DNA of 64,000 nt from contig LSRY02000004.1 of assembly GCA_001643675.2 (NCBI GenBank), positions 1,969,501 through 2,033,500 of the forward strand, read 5' to 3'. Positions 10,263-22,500 of the stretch are shown here, in pieces (position 1 is the stretch's first letter; every line of letters begins with the position of its first letter). The stretch comes from Monocercomonoides exilis (lineage: Eukaryota; Preaxostyla; Oxymonadida; Polymastigidae). Position numbers and translations under genes: made by a program. Below the pieces are notes generated by a model. That model saw only the letters and a list, made by a program, of their open reading frames with translations, was not told the DNA's origin and ran no database searches.

Positions 10263-13255
10263 TTACAAAAAGAAAAACTTTTTATTGCAAATCATTTTAA
10301 TAAGAGCAATGAATTTCAATAATATCATATTATTGACTGGGTGTTTTTGAAATGTTTGATATCCCTTTGAAACGCTAAAAATATAAAAAGCGTTATATGA
10401 GTCCTCATTGATTGTATCTTCAGAATGAACTGTCTGACATTTGATGTCATCTCCATCAATCACACACCCATCAATCACAAGTGCGTCCGTGAAAAAATAA
10501 ATATCTTCAATTGTCACTTCATCTTTCACTTTCACTTTCCTTTCTCCTTCTGTCTCACTTCTATCAATGTGGCTTATTCCACTCCACATCGATTGACATG
10601 GATATCCATCGCTTCCACATCCCAATGTGTCATACCCCTCCCTCGACACACATACCTCCATTCCCTTCATTTCAACAAGAAATAGCTCAAGATCAACACT
10701 CTCTGCAAAATGCTCTCTGTCAATCCCTTTCATATCAACTGCCTGACCTTCTCCTTCTCCTTCTCCATTTTCATATTTGTATTCAAATCCAAACCTCTCC
10801 TTCGTCACTGTTTCATTCAGTTTCTTGCATGAAATGAACAAATCCCTTCCCTCAGCTGCAACATTGTCTTCAAATACCAATGTTGTCAACGAAAAGTTAT
10901 TCACACAATCATCACTCAAATCCAGATATATTCCTCCTCCTCTTCCTCCATTTCCATTCGCAGAGCATCTCAATTTGGATGTTGATCCCATTTCAGTCAA
11001 ATCATTCAACTTCATCTCGCTCTTCAAACATCCTCCACTCACACTTTCTGTCTCGATATTCTCAAATCTGCTTTCTCCATCAACCCTCAAACTCGATCCT
11101 CCATTCGATGTTATCAGCGATCATGCTCCCACAACACACCACAACGCTGTCATGTTCCTCAATGTGATTTCCGATCCACAATTCACCACCATCACTCCTC
11201 CTCCACTGGTCTCAATCCCACTCAATGAACAGTACTCAAATATCACATTCCCTCCTCCAAATCTTGCAATTCCACATTCTTCGAATCTTATCCCATTCAT
11301 TTCTGTTCTTTCTATTCGAATAACCCTTCCATTCCCAATCACTATCCACTTCCCACACTCATTCACATTTGAATTCCCTTCTCCTCCTGAAAACAAACAA
11401 TCCAAAATGAAACAGTCCCCAATCCTCACTTCCACAATCGATTCATCACCACTCACACATGCAAAGGAGGAGCATTGAAGAGAAATCTGAAGAAGTGACA
11501 TAGTCAAATGTGTTAACCCATCTCCTTCTGTCAATTCAAATTTCCCTCCCTCTTCAACAACCAGCTGTTTCTCTTTCTTCATTCCCTTTGATTGTCAGTC
11601 CTTTTTCACCTCTGTTGATCGTCTTGCTCACTGAAGCAGCACCAACAAGAATAATGCTCTATATCTCATCGTTCAATCGATCAAACCCAATATCAACAGA
11701 TGAGCAATGATTTTCTTTCGCTCCACAACTTGATAATTCGTTTCCAGCATTGCTCACAAACAAATTTGATCCCAATCTTGGAAACAGATAATTGATCAGT
11801 GAGTCTTCTTTTCTTGGTTCAGATGACTCAAGCACCCATATCTTATTTTCTGCTGTGACTCTTGTGGCTGTCCCTTCCCACAACGCCGGAAGAAGCATCG
11901 TCCATGGTGATCCACACACCAAATACACATCTTCTCCTTTTTCTGCAACATTGTTCGTGAAATCATCATTCTTCATTGAGTATTCAATATTCGTCGTTTC
12001 TAATGTCAGATACATCCCTCCTCCTTTTCCGCTAATCTCTGCAACTCTGCATCCATTCATCTTGTTATCATCAAACAACAGTTTTCCTCCATCTCCCACA
12101 ATCATAACAACCCCTCCCTTAATTGCACTCATTGAATTACATCTGCATTCCTCAAACATGCATTTGTTTATATCCACACACTTCCCGCTCCCCACTCTCC
12201 CATTCAACACCCCTCCATTCCCATTCACTCTCTGAATCGATTTGAATGTGCAGTTCCAGAATTTGGCATAAATCCCTTCTCCAATCTCAATCTCATTTCC
12301 ATTCTCAAAACGAGATTCATTCATCGTTGTGTTCTTTATCTCAACATCCCCTCCATTTCTCAGCTAAAATAGGCTTCTTCCCACATTTTCTCTTGTCACA
12401 ATCCTCACAATCACTTCAACAATCAATCCTCCAGCCCCAATTCCATCAAAGGTCACCATCCCTGATTTGGTCATTGCAAAATCTCTTAATTCACATTTCA
12501 CCAACTCCACTTTCCCTCCTTCCCCAAAAATCAATCCCACTCCAATCTCTTCTGATTTTGCGCCAAATGAACATCCCTCAAATCTCAGTGTATTTTCACT
12601 GCACAGAAATACACACTCCTTTCTTGATTCGGCAAATGTTGATATCGAAAATACCAACGACGAAAACGATATCGTTTGTTCGCCCATTATCAAAAATACG
12701 TTTTCTCCCTCTCATCCTTCGCAGATTCCAATTTTTGCCTTTGCAACATTTCCGTTAATGTTCTTTTCTTGAGCGTTAAGTGTCATTCCATCGAAAATAG
12801 AACTTCCATCAACCAGTTTCAATGTTGATGGTGATGTGCCAAACACACTTATTCCTGCATAAATCAAAGTGGAACATCGAAAGTCCAGATTTCCCTGCTT
12901 ATGATAGTTCATCCCTCAATTTTCCACCATTTACATAACTAATTTTTGATTTCTTTCGAAGATCAAACTGAAATTGGCTTTCATTAATCTAAGATGTAAT
13001 GTTGAAGCATTCAATGAAAATGTCATTTCCCGCTTTTCATGTGTTTGCGCTGAATTTCATTCCCACAAATGAAAAATCAAGATCCCTCTTTCCTTTGTTG
13101 CCAAATACACTCCTCCTAACCTTCTCTTTGTTGTTGTCTCAGCTGTAATGACTGATTGTTGATTAATAATCATTATTGATTCAGACGCATCAAATGCTTA
13201 GAATATTACCCCTCCAATTTTATTTGAATCTATGTTGTCTGCAACATTCCGAACT
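10263..13255 (-). pseudogene. Beta-helix (pectin-lyase-like) protein, decayed long copy
   Basis: Family sequence can be followed on the minus strand through almost 3 kb. Landmarks in order: GGVYLATKE, FSFVGMKFSANT, GNDIFIECFNITS followed by INESQFQFDLR, GGDVEIKNTT, GGGMYLTLE, NNVAEKGEDVYLVC, CSSVDIGFDRLND, GGGIYLDLSDD, VFEDNVAAEGRDLFISC, CGSDGYPCQSMWSGI. Repeated GG-x-Y-L and EG-x-D-hydrophobic-C elements are typical of these beta-helix proteins. In-frame stops lie at 13198-13200 (TAA), 13037-13039 (TGA), 12989-12991 (TAG), 12712-12714 (TGA), 12364-12366 (TAG), 11659-11661 (TAG) and 11121-11123 (TGA). Family sequence continues directly after each. Frameshifts are inferred near 13085, 12905 and 11590. 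The 3' end degenerates near 10400. Dead gene; its parent probably encoded a large secreted or surface protein (inference). Confidence 0.8.
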
Positions 13256-13431
13256 GAGAAATTATAATTATGTAATGTATTTTGCAAAAAAAGTTTTAAT
13301 TACAGATTAAATATAATAAGAAAATATTTGCCATACGTTTATTCGCATTTTCAATATATTTTTGAAATATTTCATCAAAATCAGACTCATGTTGGTTAAC
13401 GTTGGAAAATTATTAACTTCATATTCTAATA

Positions 13432-13913
13432 ATCAAATTTTGAAAATTATGGAACAATATTTAAAATAACAATCAGTGCATACAACAATAAAATATTCAT
13501 ATATTCTAAATGAAATATATTGGAAAGTGTGCACCCTGCACATCACAAAAAAAGCTAATCCTAAATCTTTGGAAATATGAAATTTGATTGTGGGATTGAT
13601 CTAAAGTTATTAATTTAAAAAATTTTTTTCAAAAATTTTCTTATTTCTCAGAAATTCTTTGATACAAAAGGTTAATATAACACTTTAAAGCGTTGCATAT
13701 ATTTGTTAATAAGGAATTATCCTTATTTATTTATTTTGATTTAAAATTGTAATATTTATGGGTGCTTTTTCAAAATTGATTTTTTTCAACAAGAAAAAAC
13801 AATTTCAAAAATTCGTCCACCCAAAAGTTTTAAATTAATTTTATCTATTATTTCATCATAAAGTTAATTTCTAATATCGCAAATTGCAAAAGAAGAACAG
13901 ATGTACTTATGCC
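13432..13913 (-). repeat. Right arm of the 482-bp inverted repeat
   Basis: Reverse complement of 6695-7176 with one difference found by eye. Just outside it, 13935-14100 resembles the reverse complement of the region outside the left arm (around 6410-6490), so a more diverged inverted repeat extends beyond the near-identical part, with about 200 bp missing here. Confidence 0.9.
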
Positions 13914-13929
13914 TATTAATAAAACTTTT

Positions 13930-14160
13930 TGAGTTTGTTTGTCAGAATTTTTTGAAAAGTGTTGTTTATTTAATTTACAAATAAAATTAAAACTTCATAT
14001 ATCAATCGAATTTCTGTTCCCACTCACAAAATTTATTTTTCATGTAAAAAAAAAACTTTATAAGGTTATTGTTTATATTTTAGTGAAGTTTCGTGAATGG
14101 GAATAGAAATGTGATAGATAAATGAAGTTTCAATTGGTAAAGTGTAACTTATTGGGTACG
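13930..14160. repeat. Foldback-like repeat related to 6260-6500
   Basis: It contains a diverged internal inverted repeat (AATTTCTGTTCCCACTCA against GTGAATGGGAATAGAAAT) and shares blocks with the inner palindrome of the foldback element at 5803-6693. No coding capacity. Confidence 0.55.
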
Positions 14161-14867
14161 AAAATTTTCATAGAAATCATCTTGAATTATTTAAAAAAAT
14201 ACTTCATTGTTGAAAATTCGATTAATAAATGTGAAATTAAGTTTCAACAATTAAAAAATTAGTTGTTAATTTCAGTTTCATTCCCAAAAATAAAACCAGA
14301 ATTTTCGAATATTTATAAAAACATAAATTTTTTTATTCAAAAACCAACGGATTTTCTTTTAAATTTTTCTTTAATCAAAAATTCCACAAAAAAATTGTCG
14401 TAATTGACAGAATCTGTAGATATTTCGTCATCTTTGAAGTTTTCTTTTCATTATCCATAAAAATTTTTGAAAAAATATGTCCCACCAATTGAGTGATTAT
14501 GATTTACAAATAATTAACTGATAGGATTTTTCTATAAAAATCACAATTTTCCAAAACAAAAAACATCATAAGAAAAATGATAATATTTTCGTGTGTCATA
14601 TTTGGTGAAATATTGGTTTAATTTCACAGTAAAAATCGGGACCCAATATGTTACATCTTTCCATTTTATTTTTTCTGATAATTAAATATTCGCGACTTTT
14701 CAAAAAGAATCACCCAAATGAGTTTGTGTTTAGAAATATTTTGAGGAAAAGAACAATAATTATTCCACTTGCAGTTATAGAAAAATCGATCTTGTCTTGC
14801 ATTTTTTGCACAATCTATATCACCCTAACTTCATGTTTTCCAGACTCACTTTCAAATGATTAAAAAA

Positions 14868-15142
14868 ATGGGGCAAAATATTTTATCTCAAGCGATTTCA
14901 ATGAAAAATTTTGAACTTTTCATTAACTTTTTAAAATCAATTAATGCAATAAAAATGGGTTCATTTTTTGAAAAACTTTTAAAGTCACAAAACATTTTGT
15001 TGAAGCATCAATGAAGTTTGTATTCGGATATGATAAATCATTTGATTTTGAAATCTGATAAAGTTTGATAAAGTTATGAGAGAAGCAATTTTTCTATGCC
15101 TTGTGCAAAAAATGCTTGAAAGTCCGTATTTTCCCCCATATA
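14868..15142 (-). mobile_element. MITE-like element, copy C (inverted)
   Basis: Third copy of the ~275-bp family in reverse orientation. On the plus strand it starts ATGGGGCAAAATATTTTA and ends TTTTCCCCCATAT. It matches copy B best near the GCACAAAG / CTTTCAAGC end. The middle has diverged. Confidence 0.7.
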
Positions 15143-15672
15143 AACTGTTAAAATTATAGAAATAAATTAACAAACAAGTCAGGAACAAAGCTTTCTTTAA
15201 GAAATATAAATATTTTCAATTCATACAAACATATTCTTTTCATATTTAATAAAGTTCGAAATGACAAAAATTGGAGGCTTTACAACTAACTATTTCATTG
15301 TTCACCAAAGATTGGTTTTTTTTCTGTTGAAAATTTGTTTCCCTCTCTCTTTCTCTCTTTCTCTTTCTCTTTCTCTTTCTTTTTCTCTTTCTCTTTCTCT
15401 TTCTGTTTCTCTTTCTCTCTCTCTCTTTTTTTTTTCTGATTATATTTTCTTTTTTTACACTGAATATTCTTATCATTATAAAGTTCAAATTTTAGAAAAA
15501 ATACAAAAATTATCAGAGAAAATTTACTCACTAAACATGTGAAAATCGACCAATAATTCTTTGCCATAAATAATTTTTTGTGTTATAATACAAGTTTGAT
15601 CAACATTTTTTTTTTATTTTTCGTTTTTTTATTTTATACCGCAAATTATCATAAAAGAAGCACAGCAAATTA
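15143..15672. other. Intergenic spacer with CT-rich microsatellite
   Basis: Upstream region of the golgin gene. Positions about 15341-15431 are a TTTCTC/CT tract. I see no gene. The AT-rich 100 bp before 15673 presumably holds the promoter. Confidence 0.6.
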
Positions 15673-18600
15673 ATGTCAGATTTATTTCCAGACGATGCAA
15701 CTATAGATAAACTACTTTTTACCAAACAAAAAGAAAAACACACTTTGAAAGAAAATTCAAAACAAACTCCTCAGAAAAAGTTTGCGCATGTTTATCACAA
15801 AATTTTATGCTATTAATTTAAAAAAAAATAATTACTGCTTTAAACGAAATCCAATTAATTTTTATTTAGAAGTTCCAAAATGACAGAAAATATATCTGAA
15901 AGCGAAGCTATTGAACGCCATAATGAGAAAGAAACATTTCCTCAAAAAGATAAAAAAGAAATAGAATCACTTGAAAAGGCTTTAAAAGAAAAAGAAGAAC
16001 AAATAAATGCAATCAACATGGAATATGAAACTTTGAAACAAACAAATCAACGACTTCGAAGCATTTTACTAAAATCTCAAAAGTCTCACAACGAAACAAA
16101 AACTGAACTAGAAGATAAAGAAATTCAATCGGAACAACTGAAGAAAGATGTTTCAGCATTACAATCAGAAAAAGACGAAATGTCAGTTGAACTTGAAAAA
16201 ATGAAAACTCAATTAAAAGCCTATTCAGATGAAGAAAATGCTATTAGAAGCAAGATGAACGAGCCACTCTTGATGATTCGAGATGAATGGCTCCGGACGG
16301 CAAATGAAATTCATGTTCTTTTTCGTTGTTCTTTACCGGAACAAATTACGATTGCCATGACAATGCCAGAATCAAATGCACAAACACCGATAAAGCACGT
16401 GATTTGGGATTACATCCAAGTTGTGCGTTGTAATAGCTATTCGTCAATTTCTCAGAAAACTGATGAAGAGAAATCTTTTCGCGAGAGAATACAATATATT
16501 TGGGCGCCAGAAGAGTTTGTGCTATTGCGAATGTACCAGATTGAGGAAGAAAAGAAAAAAGAAGAAATGGCACTGAAGAATAGAGAAACTGTTAAAGCGG
16601 AGAAAGATTTAATTTATCGAAATCCGAAAGAATTGAATGAGAAAGATGGAGCAAGTGAAACAGAAAATCGCGAGAAGCCACAAGCGCCATCTGTGCTTCT
16701 GAAAGGAGAGAAAGAGTCTAAAAGTGAATCAAGCACACAGGAGAACGTCTATGCAATCGGTGAAGACACTGACATCACACAACATAGTGCCGCAACGAAT
16801 GAAAGCGAGAATAAGACGAGAAAGCAGAAACAGAATAAAAATAAGAAAATATCAGAATTAAGTTTGGGAAGACGGAAGAAGATAAAAGCAAGTAAAAATA
16901 GGAAAGAAATTACTGAAGAGGAAAGGAATCAAAAAGAAGTGAACAAAACTGATATTGAGACAACCGAAAGCCAAAATAAAGAAGCAAAACAATCTGCATC
17001 ATTCAATGATAAGTTAGAGGAAGAAGACACAAGAGAGGAGAAGGAAGTTGAGGAAGAGGATGAGATGAAGGATGAGAATGAAGAAGAAGAAGAAGAAGAA
17101 GAAGATGATGATGACAACGATGACGACGAAGAGGAAGAAGAAGAGGAAGAAGAAGAGGAAACATCTCAAACAATAAATAGGAAGTTATCATTGAGCTCAT
17201 CTGAAATAGGAGAAGTGGAGCGCCGGCGGAGATCAGAGACAGTTTTTGTTGACGAATACATATTTGGACAACCGTCTAAGTCGACATCGTTGATTTTGTC
17301 ATCAACGCAGCCAGCTTTCATTCCAATGGACAGAATCCCCAGCACGCCACACCCTCTTTCTCGATCATCACAGTCAGCAACATCCCTTCCAGTCTTTGCT
17401 TCAGCTTTCGACTCATCCACATCTGCCCTTCTTTCACAAACCACCCCGTCTCCTTCGCCATCTCCCCCAGCCACAGGCAACGTGCTATCGCTGTCTTCTT
17501 CTTCGTCTGCTCTGAACTCACAGCGGCAGAACCTTTCGATCATTCCGCACTCGACTCTGCTTTCGTACATCTCCAGCTTCCCTCCCACGATCCAGTCGTT
17601 TTATGCCACCCAGCTTGCTGCACAGACAGCACAGCAGACGCGCACCGTTGAGAGAGAATGCGCCAAAATTGCAGCAAAACTGGCAGAAAAGGAAGGAGAG
17701 CTGCGGACTGTCCAGGACGACTTTGACAAATACAAGCTCAGAGCTACACAGGCACTCCGTCACGTGATGAAATCTGTGTCTTCTTCATCTTTTTCATCGT
17801 CATCTTCTCCTTCACAGACTTCTTCTGAGTCAATTTCTCCGGTTCTGTCTCCATCGCAAGATGGACTTTCCTTATCGCCTTCAATTGCAAAACAGATTTC
17901 ATCTGACTCTTCTGCAAATATTCAAAATTCCAATGGAAGCGAAGAGCATTTTTCTTCTTCATCGTCATCTTTATCATCATCACGGCCAATTATCACACCC
18001 TCAGAAGCGCTGGAGTATATTCTATCAGACGAGAATGTGAGTCTGGCGCAGCTTCAGAGAGAAAAGCGAATTCTGATTGAGAAGCTGAACGAGAGCGAAA
18101 GTGCGCACCAGGCAGAGATCAGCAGGATCAGCAAGGAGCTCACAGCATCGAAGGCAGAGTCGCAGAAGATGAGGGACGTTGCAGACGCTGCGGCTGAAGA
18201 GATTCAGCGGCTGGCGCTTTTGGAGAGCGAGGCGAAGGACGACATCGATGCGCTGAAGATGGCGCTGAGAGAGAGCGAGATGCAGCTGTCGGCAGAAATA
18301 GCTGCGAAAAAAGTGGCGAATGCGAAGTGCGAAGAAGAAATCAACAAGTTAAGAGAGAAGTTTCTGGCTCTTTTGACGGAGCGAGACACGAAAATCGACC
18401 AGATGAAGCAGCGGATGATGGCTGTGGACGACAAAAGGAGCATTTTCAGTCAGCATTCACCGCTTTCTGCGCAGCAGTTGTCATCGAGTGCTCACCCAAG
18501 GTCTTCACATTCATCTGCAACTGAAGCAGGGATGGATGATGATGCTTCTTCTATTTCATCTTCATCACCTTCATTTTCTTCTTCTCCAAGCGCAACTTCT

Positions 18601-19415
18601 TTTACTCATTTAGCTTCATCATCATCATCTTCTTCTTCTTTGTCTTCGCCTTCCATTTCTTCAGTCTCTTCTCTTTCTTCTTCGTTCCCAAGCATTTCAC
18701 TCTCGTCACTCGTTTCATCGACACAGCCACATTCAAATCTTCCATCAGCTCAATCACCGTCATTGTCATCATCATCATCGTCTTCATCGTCTTCTTATTT
18801 TGAGTCAGAAGAGTTTAAGAAGCTGCAAATGGATTATCCAAAGGCGTATAAGGCTGTCATGGATCTCACAAGGAGACTCGTCAAAGCAGAAGCGGAAGTC
18901 AGAGAGTTGAAGAGAGCAACAACAAGAGAAAACGTGGATTTGACGTATTTGAAGAACATCTTGCTGAAATTCTTGGAGGATGAGGAGCTGGAGGTGTGCT
19001 TTAATGAGTTGATTAATCATTGGAATTTTAAATACTTAAAAATTATAATTTTATTTTTTTTATAATTTTAAATCATTTAAAATTAAATTATTTAATTTTC
19101 TTAATTGTAAATGCATGACTTTCTTAATGTTTGATGCTCTATTATAATAATGTTTAATTTGAATAGGCTGAAATGTTTCATGTAATATCATCACTGCTGC
19201 ACTTTTCACCTGAAGAGATATTAACAATTGTTGAAAAGAAGAAAAAGAAATGGAGGCGCTCAATATATGTTCCGCAGTCTCCAACTTATTTACCGCCAAG
19301 TCCTCTTCTCCCAACTCAACCAGATGAAAAACCAGGAACAAATCCAAAAGCGAACAATAAACGTATTAAACCTGGATCAAAAATTGAAAAATCATCACAA
19401 AAATCAAAAACTTGA
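15673..19415 (+). CDS. Golgin with C-terminal GRIP domain
   Basis: Three exons: 15673-15779, 15870-18993, 19167-19415 (1159 residues). The first exon begins MSDLFPDD and joins in phase 2; the second holds almost all of the protein. A long N-terminal coiled coil (about residues 45-130) is followed by charged and poly-Glu/Asp stretches, Ser-rich linkers, further coiled coils (about 600-870) and a Ser-rich tail. The GRIP domain (about 1059-1110) reads VDLTYLKNILLKFL, then across the last intron MFHVISSLLHFSPEE, matching the YLKN and LLxFSPEE signatures. GRIP domains bind the GTPase Arl1 at the trans-Golgi network, so this should be a vesicle tether, notable because oxymonads lack an obvious stacked Golgi. 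Splicing of the last intron (GTGTGC...AATAG) is needed to complete GRIP, which supports the model. Length and order of coiled coils resemble golgin-97/245-type proteins, but the Ser-rich insertions are lineage-specific. Confidence 0.85.
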
Positions 19416-19574
19416 AATAGCATATTTTTATTATTGCCCTGCTGTTTATTATTATATATTAGTTTAATGTTTTTATGATTTTTAACAATTTGAGAGAATT
19501 TTGTTGAAACGATTTTCGGACCCATTGATTTTGATCTTTGTTGTATGATCAAGGCCCTTCCGGTTCGAGAAACA

Positions 19575-22500
19575 ATGGTTAAAGCTTATGCAATTTTTTT
19601 CAGATTATATTTTTGTATTTGCATTTGTTTATAGTCGACAACATCCAATCAAAAATCATTTGAAGATCCTGCATCATATCGAAAAAGAACACAACAAAGA
19701 GTGTTGGAATACAAAGCAAAGCAAAAAGTATTCACGCTATTTTTAAAATATATTAATGTATTCGTTAACTTGTATACATTATAATAGTTGGAAGCGGAAA
19801 TTGCTGCACGAAAAGCTATGCAAAATCCTCCAAAAACTGTACTTGTTTGTTCTTTATTATTTGGACAAAACTTTTGTTTTTCATAATGCAACTTAACTGC
19901 ATATATTTTAACATTTGTAGCTGTCTAACTTGCATTCCACCCTTCATCAGTCTCGAGACGATGAGATTGAAAAACAGATACGTCGGATTCAAAGTGGAAG
20001 GGGTATTGTAACAACAAAATGTCTGAAATTTTTTTTTCGAAGTTGACATATTTTGTTACCATTTAATGAATGCTATAATTAATCAGCTCCAAAACCAACA
20101 GCAACAAGACCAGCTCCACTTACTCCAGAACAACAGCAAAAAGCATTGATTGAACAAAAAAAGTGTGAATTCGCAAATAGACTACATTTCAATTGACACA
20201 TTGTTGATATGTTTTATTTTCATACCTTCAAATAGAGCAAAAATAAGACTTAGAGAAGCGCAAGAGAAACAAATCGAATTAACCAAAACAAAAGAACAAG
20301 AAGAGGCTAATAAAATACTAAAGAAAGAGAAACTTGTATATGAATCTCTTTCCACTGCGATCGTGATGGGACATGTTGAATCGTGTGCACATTCTTAAAA
20401 AAAAATTAATGAAATTTAAAACTTATCTTTATGCATACAAAACTATATTTTCTAAAACATTTTATGAAATAACTTCAATTTTTGCTTGATCATTTATCTT
20501 TTTGCAAATAATAGATCACCATCTCCTGTGATGCCAACAGTTACGCACGCCCCTCCTCTTGCTGCAACAGAAAAAGCTGTCAGCAGTTCATACACAACAT
20601 CACCCTATACAACACACCCACAGACGCCAACTGGCTCAGCCTCAGCCTCAGCCTCAAGCGGGTCTCCATTTGCCGGCACATCTACTTCTTCTCCTCAATC
20701 ACCTCCGATGGAAGGCATGTCTGCCTCGTCATCTCCTCAGCAGCAGACGCCTGGCCAATACGGAATGACCACCTCCTCTTCGTCTTCAACCTCCTCTCGA
20801 AGGACTCGCGGCACCCCTTCAATATTCAAGTCTCCTGTCCGCAGCCGCTTTGACCCGCTCCCACAGCTGCCACACATCGGCTGCAGTGTTGATGCAAGCG
20901 CCATGAACGAGGCGAAGATCGGTGTAGGCAACGGCGCTGCTGTCCCACTCCCGAACAGCACAGCCGATTTTGGTATGGGCGACGGGCGAGCTGTGTCACC
21001 AAGCTCGAATGCGCTCCCTCTTTCTCCTGTTTCTGTCTCTGGTGCACGCCCTGTGTCGCCGTCGCAGATTTCTTACTCGCGTGCTTCGTCTGTTGCATCA
21101 CCAGCAATCCGCACGATTACTCTATCGAGTGCAATTGTTGGGCAGGACACACCCTCCAGAATTGGAAGAGGGAAAGGCGTTGGATTTAACGAGAGGAAGA
21201 CAGAGAAGGACAGGCTGAAAGAGGCATCTGAAGAAGCAAAGGAGAAGATTCTATCTGGAAAGAAGACAACAACACGAATGAGGGATGTGATTGGACTGCC
21301 AATGAAGTGGGGCGAAGACGACGACGATGTCACAATCATCAAACCTGCCCAGAAGGGACGCGCAGGAAGCAGAATGGGGTCGCCGAGCCACAGCACCGTT
21401 CTTCTGACACCATCTGGGAATGCCCCTCAGTCGCCGACTGGCAGAATGAGCACTGTAACACCAGCGACTGCTGGCTCTGTTGCAGTCTCGATGAATGGGA
21501 GCTTTGGGGGAGAGAACGGAATGGATGCGAAGACAGAGGCAGAGGAAGAGGACAACAAGCCGACACTTCACACACTTGCACTTATCAGAGCATCGGTGCT
21601 GAAAGCAGAGGAGATGAAGAGACAGTCAGATGCAGAGAAAGGAAACAGACGCGGGGCGAATGGAGACACAGCACGAGGAGGCAACAACGAGAAGGAGATG
21701 GAGGAGTATGCTAACAGCGCATCTACCTCAGAGGAAAGCAACATAAGCAAGCTCAAGTCATCATCGTCTTCCTCTGGATCAGGATCAACCGAGCAGCCGA
21801 ACTCACCAGGGCGCCAGCCACCGTCGAAGCAGGCGTTCTTTGTTTCGCCTCTTTTGGAAGACAATCCATTTGTGATGATCGATGCAGAGTCTGGCGATGT
21901 CACTGTGTATTCGCACATCGCATTCAAATATGCACACACCACGTCATCCATGCAGCTGCCCTTGCATCTCCGCAGGCAGGTCGAGGAAGACGAACAAGGA
22001 AGAGCAAAAGAAGAAGGCTATGCGCCATCTTCTCCGATGATTGCACAGCGTGGTACTACCAGTCTGATTGACATGGAGTCGCCCACAAAGCAGCCCCGTG
22101 CGCGCTCTCCCTGTTCGCGTGGGACAGGTGCTGCTGCTTCTCTTCTGCAGCCGACACTGCCGTTCAACCCAGCCACACAGCTGTCGCTGCTCGGAGTGAA
22201 TGACAAGGACGAGGCAGTGCGTGCGTATCAGTCGGCTGTTGACGAGCGGGCGAGGATGACAACACAAGTCATTGAGGAGAGAAAGAGAGAGGAAGAGAAG
22301 AAGAAGATGCGGATGCAGGAAGCCAGGCAGAAGGCGAATGAATACGATCTGAAGAAGATGGAGCGGTTTATCCAACGAAAAGAAAGGGAAGAGCAAGAAA
22401 GGATGGCAGAGACGCAGCAGAGCCAGGAGAACGATGAAGGAATGGGTCAGTCAGACGATGAATACGACGAAGACTACGTTGAAACGGTGGATGAGCGTGT

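Larger units (their letters stand above)
13256..15142. other. Gene-free AT-rich repeat cluster
   Basis: No supportable gene. It contains the right 482-bp arm, a foldback-like repeat and MITE-like copy C, listed separately. The rest is AT-rich. Confidence 0.7.

Noticed and set aside
8042-13255. Stop codon reassignment, making the pogo and beta-helix frames functional
   Set aside because: All three stops occur inside these frames, while intact genes in the same window end at TAA, TAG and TGA with nothing conserved after them. Frameshifts are also present in the beta-helix copy.
6695-13913. Interpretation as a complete autonomous pogo transposon with 482-bp ends
   Set aside because: Pogo-type ends are normally short and flanked by TA duplications. 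No such ends or duplications were found at the arm borders, so the link stays open rather than called.
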